From BJGN01 sp041159865 (GTDB lineage Bacteria; Bacteroidota; Bacteroidia; Chitinophagales; Saprospiraceae): a stretch of 7,333 nucleotides of DNA. The notes below the pieces were generated by a model, which was given only the letters and a program-made list of their open reading frames with translations, did not search any database and was not told where the DNA came from. Where the stretch lies: positions 1 to 7,333 of the forward strand of contig JBEAXK010000033.1 of the NCBI GenBank assembly GCA_041159865.1, given 5' to 3'. Below are positions 1 through 5,276 of this stretch, in pieces. Each line of letters opens with the position of its first letter. Within the stretch, counting starts at the first letter, position 1. The position numbers were made by a program, and so were the translations under genes.

Positions 1-199
1 TGCTTTGGCTTTGAGTAGGTTAATTACTTTATCAGCTGCTTGCAATACTTAGGCTATGGCGATTTGTTCTTCGTATGTCGGAACAGTAACTTTTAAGGAA
101 AAGAAATCTGCCACCTTCGTGTGCAATTTTCGTCAATCCTTTATCTAGGTGGTTTGCACCAAAAAATTGTTCGAAATATTCTGGATTGTTTTTCTTTTT
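1..199 (-). pseudogene. hsdS: 3' remnant of a type I restriction-modification specificity subunit (HsdS), frameshifted and with an internal stop
   Basis: An intact HsdS would choose the DNA target for a type I restriction-modification complex. On the minus strand, codons from about 199 to 113 read NNPEYFEQFF followed by LDKGLTKIAHEGG, which resembles the segment before the second conserved helix of HsdS. After a change of frame near 108-113 the match resumes as DFFSLKVTVPTYEEQIAIA, the typical end of a target-recognition domain. A TAA follows at 49-51 where the family normally has a Gln codon (CAA to TAA would explain it). The same frame then continues as VLQAADKVINLLKAKA, the start of the C-terminal coiled-coil helix, to the window edge. 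About ten residues usual in the family (an RNHGLLN-like stretch) seem missing at the frame change, so a small deletion is likely. Any product would be truncated and probably inactive. The HsdS match is from memory of the family; I am fairly sure of the part after the frameshift and less sure of the part before it. Confidence 0.72.
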
Positions 200-304
200 A
201 TCCAAAGCCTGGTCATTAACGAAGCTATATTTCTGCGGTTTTATTTCAAAAGATTTAAACACTACATCATAAATAGGATTTGCAATAATTATTGTTTGGT
301 TATT
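200..304 (-). pseudogene. N-terminal remnant of a PD-(D/E)XK nuclease-like hypothetical protein, joined in frame to the hsdS remnant
   Basis: The minus-strand frame is open from just after a TAA at 305-307 and reads NNQTIIIANPIYDVVFK, then SFEIKPQKYSFVNDQ. IIIANPIYDVVFK closely resembles the opening of a Bacteroidota family annotated as PD-(D/E)XK nuclease or Rpn-like proteins. There, about 20-25 residues normally lie between VVFK and the KPQ-containing segment, so an internal deletion is likely. No ATG begins this frame; the only nearby start-like codon is a GTG at 260-262, inside the motif. The frame runs without a stop into the HsdS-like remnant, so two unrelated gene pieces seem to have been fused by deletion. 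The family assignment is from memory and tentative. The alternative is a single divergent HsdS segment. Confidence 0.4.
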
Positions 305-391
305 TTAGGGAAGGTACGAAAATAAATGGTAGTAAACCGCAGATGCAGTTAATGAGAAGAGTCATTGGCTGATTAAGATTAAATACCCTGG

Positions 392-414
392 TTCCTTTTT
401 AAAGGAATTTTTTT
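392..414 (+). terminator. Short hairpin with T-run just past the esterase gene
   Basis: TTCCTTT (392-398) and AAAGGAA (401-407) form a tight stem that is followed on the plus strand by seven Ts (408-414). The T-run overlaps the esterase stop codon. It points against transcripts running rightward into the esterase. On the minus strand the same hairpin lies directly after the esterase stop but lacks a T-run, so termination there would be weak. The loop is too small for all seven pairs to form; five or six are realistic. Confidence 0.3.
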
Positions 415-2371
415 ATCCACCGTCATTCACTAAAAAGTGCAGGATCCGACAGGCATTTCCCTTGCTTTTTTGGTTTTTTTCAGACAAAATACGTACCCTG
501 AGAACATGCTTTTTATCCTTCAATGGATCCCCCAATATCAAATACCAGGGCAAATGCAGATTTTCGCTCCATTTTGTAAATAAATCTAATTTTTTAAATG
601 GCTTACCATCAATACTATAGGAGATGATACCTGCGTCTGGCCCTGATGCCACACATATTCCTATCGTATTTCCGGTAAATGCTAATTGGAAAGCTGCATC
701 GGGCTTCTCTCCCACCAAGGCTGGAATTTGCACATATTGCTTACGAGTTCCCGCTTTGTCAGCAGGTTTCCAGGCATCCATTTTTGAAAAATTAGCTCCC
801 ACTTCTGCATTGTCAATAGATAAATATCTTCCACCCGCATAGCTTCCATCATTTAATAAAGCAGGTAGTTGAACATTCGATGTTATTTCTGTATTTACAT
901 TGAAATGATAGGCATTATTTAAAAATGCTTTGATTGATTGAAAATAAACTTCTTGCCCAAAAAGCGAAGGATGTAAATCTTTAAAATCATCCGCCCAGGT
1001 AAACTCCTTATTTTTAATCCGTTCATATACCTCTTTCGCCAGATGAACACTATTTACTTGGTAATGTGCAGCAACCTGCTCATGATTTTGTATTTCAGAT
1101 GGTATTATTCCATTTTGATAATCTGTTAATTTCTCCGGATCCACAAAATGCATGATAACAATATCCATTTGAGGATTAGATCGTTTTGCTTGTCTGACGA
1201 TACCTTCCATCCCCCGAATTTGAGCCACACTATCAAACCCATTTGTCCTGTCATTTACCGCAGCCTCTTCAAATAACAAATCAATTTTACCTTTAGATAA
1301 AACTTCCGATGAAAGTCTAAAAGCACCTGGTGTTGAACCCGTTGAAGCAATACCCGCATTAATAAATTCAAAAGCTGTTCCTGGAAATTTTTCTTTTAAA
1401 AATTGACAAACCTTATTTCTCCAGCCGTCACTTTCGGTAATAGATCCACCCATAAAAGCAACAACTCCTTTTTTTTCATTTTTAAATTTTAAAAAGCTAT
1501 GCTGAAAACTTGAACGTTGAATATGAAAATTGGCAGGATTTAAAGGTTTTTGCTTATTCAAAGTGTGAAACTTAATAAACTGCGCTATTCTTTCCGGATT
1601 TTCAATAGGGAAATGATGTCCTTCCAAGGTCTGTTTGCCTTTTGTCATAGGTATAATGGTAGCAGGTCCACCCAGATTTATATATCTCTGAACCAGTGGA
1701 AATGTATTTTCAAGATAAGGCACAATGCTATCCTTTAAACTGACGCTGTGCAGAATAGGTACTTTACAGGCAGCTAATCCTTGTAAATTATCTATTGGAT
1801 TGTCTGTAAAACCTAACGCATCCTCTTCGGTAAAATGGTATTCTGTCAAAAACTTATTCCAATCCTGAGGAGAACCCTTCCCTTTTCCCTTTCCACCTGG
1901 CCAGCTTTTTATGTCGCAAACAGGCGCTTCCGCATAAATACAGGATACTTTCAAAGGATTTCGTTTTGCCCATTGATATACATAAAGTCCTCCCCTACTC
2001 ACTCCTTCCAGCGCAACAACAGGTGAAAATCCCTTTTTCTGAACCAAAAATGCATAAAATGCATCCCATATTTGCATTGCAGCGTTGGAACCAAACATAT
2101 CGTTGGTATTCAAGTAAACAATATGAAAACCCTCCGAAAGCAATATAGAATCCACCTCCGTGTGCCATTCAGGAAAATGAGCACGCCAAACCCAGGGTTT
2201 CCCCTCCAATCCCTTAGTAGGTTTTATCAGCCATGCTTTTCTTCCCTGAAAAACAAAATGCTCCCGTTCAAAACCTTGACGCTGATCTGTGTAAGTGGTA
2301 TCTCTTTGATTTTGTGCGGATACATCTGTAAACAAAAGCAAATATAGGAGACAAAATAATATATACTTCAT
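413..2371 (-). CDS. Secreted bimodular esterase: alpha/beta-hydrolase plus SGNH hydrolase plus C-terminal beta domain
   Basis: This 652-residue protein has a signal peptide (about 1-19, cleaved near VSA-Q), so it acts outside the cytoplasm. Residues about 30-275 form an alpha/beta-hydrolase: nucleophile elbow GVSRGG with Ser125, candidate acid Asp214 in KDSIVP, and candidate His252 or His253 in EGHHFP. Residues about 300-490 are an SGNH esterase with every block present: GGSIT (Ser310), NAG (Gly340), AVND (Asn373) and DLHP (Asp465, His467). Residues about 495-652 look like a beta-rich accessory domain. Both catalytic sets appear complete, so the protein should carry two ester-cleaving sites, probably removing acetyl, methyl or similar groups from a polysaccharide; the substrate is inference. 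The ATG start is the one that supplies the signal peptide. The gene begins 14 nt after the dehydrogenase stop and is probably co-transcribed with it. I see no T9SS sorting domain and no lipobox. Confidence 0.85.
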   Translation of the reverse strand: MKYILFCLLYLLLFTDVSAQNQRDTTYTDQRQGFEREHFVFQGRKAWLIKPTKGLEGKPWVWRAHFPEWHTEVDSILLSEGFHIVYLNTNDMFGSNAAMQIWDAFYAFLVQKKGFSPVVALEGVSRGGLYVYQWAKRNPLKVSCIYAEAPVCDIKSWPGGKGKGKGSPQDWNKFLTEYHFTEEDALGFTDNPIDNLQGLAACKVPILHSVSLKDSIVPYLENTFPLVQRYINLGGPATIIPMTKGKQTLEGHHFPIENPERIAQFIKFHTLNKQKPLNPANFHIQRSSFQHSFLKFKNEKKGVVAFMGGSITESDGWRNKVCQFLKEKFPGTAFEFINAGIASTGSTPGAFRLSSEVLSKGKIDLLFEEAAVNDRTNGFDSVAQIRGMEGIVRQAKRSNPQMDIVIMHFVDPEKLTDYQNGIIPSEIQNHEQVAAHYQVNSVHLAKEVYERIKNKEFTWADDFKDLHPSLFGQEVYFQSIKAFLNNAYHFNVNTEITSNVQLPALLNDGSYAGGRYLSIDNAEVGANFSKMDAWKPADKAGTRKQYVQIPALVGEKPDAAFQLAFTGNTIGICVASGPDAGIISYSIDGKPFKKLDLFTKWSENLHLPWYLILGDPLKDKKHVLRVRILSEKNQKSKGNACRILHFLVNDGG

Positions 2372-2385
2372 GAATAAAACAGCCT

Positions 2386-3174
2386 TTAAGTAACCTTTTG
2401 ATTTTTAATAAAAAAGTCAAAAATAGCAGGTGAAATGCGCTTAAGTATCATAGCCAGACCCTCTTTGAATCCACCAATATATACATTTCCTTTTCTTTGA
2501 TAAATGGCTTTAAGCGCCTGTCGCGCAAATTTTTCAGGGGATAACCCTAAATTATTTTGACTTGATTTAACCAGTTCGGGCGAAGTTCCCAACGAGTTTT
2601 TAGTGATATTGGTGGCAATAAATCCAGGCATAATGTTACATACATTAACGCCCTCATCAGCAAGTTCCAGTCTCAAAGACTCAAAATAACCCACAAGGCC
2701 ATGTTTTGCCGCTGCATAAGATGTTCTGTATTTGGTATTTATTTTACCCATAACGCTACTTATCACTACTATTTGTCCCTTTTGTAACAATAGTTGGGGC
2801 AAAGCGGCTTTTGTAAGCGCAATGGTACCAATTAAATCGGTTTCAAGTAATCGCAATTCTTCAGAAAATGGGGTATCTACGGCAAAACTTCGTTGACTAA
2901 TGCCCCCATTATTTATTAAAATATTGATTTTACCAAAAGCATTTATCGCTTTTTCTGCTAGCTCTTCGAAGGCATGGTATGCGCGCAAATCTAATGGAAG
3001 GATCACCGATAATGCCTCTTTATTTACAAAAGATTGTTGTACTTTTTCTAAGGCAACAACATTCCTGGAAGACAAAATTAATTGGGCACCGAGTTCGTTA
3101 AACAATTTTGCCATAGCTTCTCCCAATCCTGAAGAAGCGCCTGTAATCCAGACCACTTTATTTTTAAAATTCAT
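2386..3174 (-). CDS. SDR family NAD(P)-dependent oxidoreductase, DHRS7-like
   Basis: A classical short-chain dehydrogenase of 262 residues, the normal family length, without a signal peptide and therefore cytoplasmic. It has the Rossmann dinucleotide motif TGASSGLG (11-18), the LDLR segment with Asp62, and NNGG (88-91), followed by ISQRS as in the DHRS7 branch rather than the usual NNAG. The catalytic residues are Ser140 (in VVISS), Tyr153 and Lys157 (YAAAK). The position normally held by the tetrad Asn (N-x-x-G) is Asp113 in TDLIG. Arg37 after the second strand (SSRN) favours NADP(H) over NAD(H), as inference. The C-terminus (about 245-257) is hydrophobic and may associate with the membrane, as proposed for some relatives. 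The substrate cannot be read from the sequence. It is the first gene of a two-gene unit with the esterase and is divergent from the amine oxidase, 68 nt away. Confidence 0.92.
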   Translation of the reverse strand: MNFKNKVVWITGASSGLGEAMAKLFNELGAQLILSSRNVVALEKVQQSFVNKEALSVILPLDLRAYHAFEELAEKAINAFGKINILINNGGISQRSFAVDTPFSEELRLLETDLIGTIALTKAALPQLLLQKGQIVVISSVMGKINTKYRTSYAAAKHGLVGYFESLRLELADEGVNVCNIMPGFIATNITKNSLGTSPELVKSSQNNLGLSPEKFARQALKAIYQRKGNVYIGGFKEGLAMILKRISPAIFDFFIKNQKVT

Positions 3175-3242
3175 GTTTTTACGTAATTAGTGCTTTGTTA
3201 AATAAATATAGTTAATTTCAAGCGCTAAATAAATATTTCCCT
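3175..3242. promoter_or_regulatory. Divergent intergenic region between dehydrogenase and amine oxidase
   Basis: These 68 nt separate two genes that read away from each other, so they should hold both promoters. The stretch is very AT-rich. I looked for the Bacteroidota pair TTG, 19-21 nt, TAnnTTTG on both strands and found only partial matches, for example TTG at 3195-3197 without a good partner box at the right distance. No clear Shine-Dalgarno precedes either ATG. The function is inferred from gene arrangement alone. Confidence 0.35.
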
Positions 3243-4613
3243 ATGTTACGACGCAAATTTGTATTATCAGCCATCAAAGCAACTCCGTTTTTCTTATTTC
3301 AATCCTCTTTGACAAGTGCTTGTTCTCTGTTGGAAACGGAAGTAACTCCGGTGATTACGGATAAAAAAATTATTATCATTGGCGCAGGAATTTCAGGTCT
3401 GGCTGCTGCAAAAAAACTGAAAGCTGCCGGATTTACAGTAGTTGTATTGGAAGCGCAGGAAAAAGCTGGAGGGCGATTAAGAACTGACCGATCTATTGGC
3501 ATTGCATTTGACGAGGGCGCAAGCTGGATACATGGACCAAAGGGAAATCCTATTACAGCTATTGCTTCACAAGCAGGTGCTTCTACCTATTTGACAGATG
3601 ATGAAAGTCTGAAAATTTATGATCAAAACGGTAAAGAATATAATACTGATTTGTTGGATGCTGAATATGATTTATTTGAAGCTGCGTTAACAGCTGTAAG
3701 AAAAGCAGGTACTGAAAATCAATCCTTCGAGGCCATATTTAACTCTTTATATCCTGAAAAAGGAAAGGAACGACTATGGAAATATATGCTTTCTGCTTAC
3801 CTTGAATTTGATACGGGTGGAGATATTTCTAATTTATCATCCAGGTATTTTTATGACGATGAGGAATTTTCAGGGGCAGATGTTATTATCACCAACGGAT
3901 ATGACAAAGTAACCGAGTACCTGGGAAAGGGATTAGATATAAAACTAAATACACGCGTTACAGAAATCAATTATGGAGTCGAAAAACCGATCGTAAAGGC
4001 TGGGGGTATAACCTATGAAGCTGATTATATTCTGGTTACCGTTCCTTTAGGCGTGTTAAAAAATAAATCGATTGCTTTTTCCCCAGCATTACCCAGTGAA
4101 AAAACTAAAGCCATTACAAATACCCAGATGGGTAATGTAAATAAATTTCTGCTTGTATGGAAATCATCCTTTTGGGAACCCTCAGTTCAATACATTGGTT
4201 ATACGCCAGAGACAAAAGGTAAATTTAATTATTTCATGAATATGAATAAATTTTTGCCTTCTTCCAATGCTTTAATGACTTTTGCCTTCGGTAAATATGC
4301 CACCCAAACAGAAACGATGTCTGACACGCAGATTACCACTGAAATAATGAGCCATTTAAAATCCATTTATGGAAATAATATTAGTACCCCTATTCAATTT
4401 TTAAGAACGAAATGGGGATCGAATATCAACACTTTTGGCTCTTATTCTTTTGCAACCAATGGTACCGGTTCCACCGATTTTGAAACCCTTTCGAACCCTG
4501 TAAACAATAAATTATTTTTTGCTGGTGAACATACCGAAACTGATTATAGAGGAACGGTACATGGCGCTTATTTAAGTGGTATCAGGGAAGCCGAAAGAAT
4601 TATAGACTTGTGA
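3243..4613 (+). CDS. Exported FAD-dependent amine oxidase, polyamine oxidase/LSD1-like
   Basis: Flavoproteins of this family oxidise primary, secondary or polyamines with O2, giving an imine or aldehyde plus H2O2. The N-terminus (LRRKFVLSA, then a hydrophobic stretch) looks like a twin-arginine signal, which fits export of a folded FAD protein. Cys27 in LTSAC could be a loose lipobox, which would make it a lipoprotein. The FAD site is complete: GAGISG (47-52), Glu70 at the end of the second strand, and GGR (76-78). The C-terminal FAD motif AGEHTETDYRGTVHGAYLSG starts at 427. Lys301 in GNVNKFLL matches the conserved flavin-site Lys of MAO and LSD1. WIHG (95-98) followed by NP, GSYSF with Tyr401, and Thr438 in place of the second cage Tyr of MAO all resemble polyamine oxidases and LSD1. 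At 456 residues it is full length. The true substrate is unknown. It is the only plus-strand gene here; its 3' end overlaps the neighbouring DoxX-like gene by 14 nt. Confidence 0.88.
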   Translation: MLRRKFVLSAIKATPFFLFQSSLTSACSLLETEVTPVITDKKIIIIGAGISGLAAAKKLKAAGFTVVVLEAQEKAGGRLRTDRSIGIAFDEGASWIHGPKGNPITAIASQAGASTYLTDDESLKIYDQNGKEYNTDLLDAEYDLFEAALTAVRKAGTENQSFEAIFNSLYPEKGKERLWKYMLSAYLEFDTGGDISNLSSRYFYDDEEFSGADVIITNGYDKVTEYLGKGLDIKLNTRVTEINYGVEKPIVKAGGITYEADYILVTVPLGVLKNKSIAFSPALPSEKTKAITNTQMGNVNKFLLVWKSSFWEPSVQYIGYTPETKGKFNYFMNMNKFLPSSNALMTFAFGKYATQTETMSDTQITTEIMSHLKSIYGNNISTPIQFLRTKWGSNINTFGSYSFATNGTGSTDFETLSNPVNNKLFFAGEHTETDYRGTVHGAYLSGIREAERIIDL

Positions 4614-4935
4614 AAAACAAGTAGCCATTTAGAAACGTAAAAAAAAACGCGGGAATGATTAATTTGAAATCATCCCCGATTTTCAGGCGGGTAAGTACTC
4701 CCAATAACATGAGGAGAGATAGCCCACCTGCTGATAACAGAAAAATGGGTTTTACCAAGCAGCCTACAAATAAACCCATCGCACCTAAAATTTCCAAGGT
4801 AGCTACCAAGGTTCCGAACTTCGCTAATCCGAAACGGTTGAACTCCAATTTCATTTTGTTAGACATGAAATAGCTAATTCCGTAGATAAGAAAAGAGAAA
4901 CCACTTAGTGCTACCAAAAAGTTATGTAAACTCAA
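4600..4935 (-). CDS. DoxX-like four-helix membrane protein 2
   Basis: A 111-residue, very hydrophobic protein with four predicted helices (about 5-24, 41-60, 62-83, 91-109). The pattern EILGAMGLFVG (48-58), followed by LSAGGLSLLML (67-77), is typical of DoxX-like proteins, many of unknown function; the family name comes from a subunit of archaeal thiosulfate:quinone oxidoreductase. No ATG gives a complete first helix: the first Met codons fall at residues 24 and 28. The best start is therefore the TTG at 4933-4935, one codon after the TAA (4939-4941) of the preceding gene and in the same frame, which suggests translational coupling. It aligns without gaps to its upstream neighbour, so the two are paralogues. 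It is the last gene of the sulfatase operon and converges on, and overlaps, the amine oxidase. Its biochemical role is unknown. Confidence 0.8.
   Translation of the reverse strand: MSLHNFLVALSGFSFLIYGISYFMSNKMKLEFNRFGLAKFGTLVATLEILGAMGLFVGCLVKPIFLLSAGGLSLLMLLGVLTRLKIGDDFKLIIPAFFFTFLNGYLFFTSL
4605..4623. terminator. Weak hairpin at the convergent gene ends
   Basis: ACTTGT (4606-4611) and ACAAGT (4617-4622) form a 6-bp stem with a 5-nt GAAAA loop exactly where the amine oxidase and DoxX-like genes meet. There is no proper T-run on either side, so it is at most a weak bidirectional terminator. The stem includes part of the amine oxidase stop codon and lies just inside the end of the DoxX-like gene. 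Confidence 0.25.
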
Positions 4936-4938
4936 TGA

Positions 4939-5274
4939 TTAAGCATTTTGATAAATCAGATAAATACATAGAGTCAAAAGAAATAAAGAGGGAATGTGTT
5001 TTTGCCACGGATTTTTGACCTTAAAATGAAAATATTGGGCAGAAATCATTAAAAATCCCATAGCTGCAGCTGAAATAACAACGTATTCTTCATGCCAGAT
5101 GCTCACTACCAGCAAAGTAGCCAATACGATTTTTGACGTACCAACAATGGTTCGCATCAAATCACTTAATTCATACTGTTTGAATTCCTTGACGATATTA
5201 TCGAACCTGAATACCCACACAAATAAAATGGATAATGCGATGACTACTTTTACTACGGTTTCTAAAGTTAACAT
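4939..5274 (-). CDS. DoxX-like four-helix membrane protein 1
   Basis: A 111-residue integral membrane protein with four hydrophobic segments (about 5-23, 41-60, 63-83, 94-109) in the same layout as the following gene. After helix 1 the loop has EFKQYEL (30-36), matching EFNRFGL in the paralogue. Helix 3 carries ISAAAMGFLMISA (67-79), matching the LSAGG-LLML region there, and IPSLFLL (94-100) matches the paralogue's IPAFFFT. I assign it to the DoxX-like group on this pattern and size; the exact molecular role is unknown. The ATG start at 5272-5274 lies only 2 nt after the sulfatase stop, so translation is probably coupled to the sulfatase. Its own TAA is separated from the next gene's TTG start by one codon. 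It probably pairs with its paralogue in the inner membrane, as inference. There is no cysteine in the protein, so a thiol redox role for it alone is unlikely. Confidence 0.82.
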   Translation of the reverse strand: MLTLETVVKVVIALSILFVWVFRFDNIVKEFKQYELSDLMRTIVGTSKIVLATLLVVSIWHEEYVVISAAAMGFLMISAQYFHFKVKNPWQKHIPSLFLLTLCIYLIYQNA

Positions 5275-5276
5275 AT

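Noticed and set aside
32..262. A 76-codon minus-strand frame starting at GTG 260-262 as a real small protein
   Set aside because: Its start codon lies within a longer open frame with family-like sequence, and its last third is out of frame with the HsdS similarity, so it is a by-product of gene decay.
1868..1900. Gly-Lys repeat (GGKGKGKG) in the esterase, suspected low-complexity expansion
   Set aside because: It follows a WPGG motif in the alpha/beta-hydrolase part, and from memory relatives have similar Gly/Lys-rich stretches there, so it is probably an ordinary loop.
2072..2347. Plus-strand open frame of 91 codons, antisense to the start of the esterase gene
   Set aside because: It lies wholly opposite a well-supported coding region with signal peptide and catalytic motifs, and its translation shows no recognisable domain.
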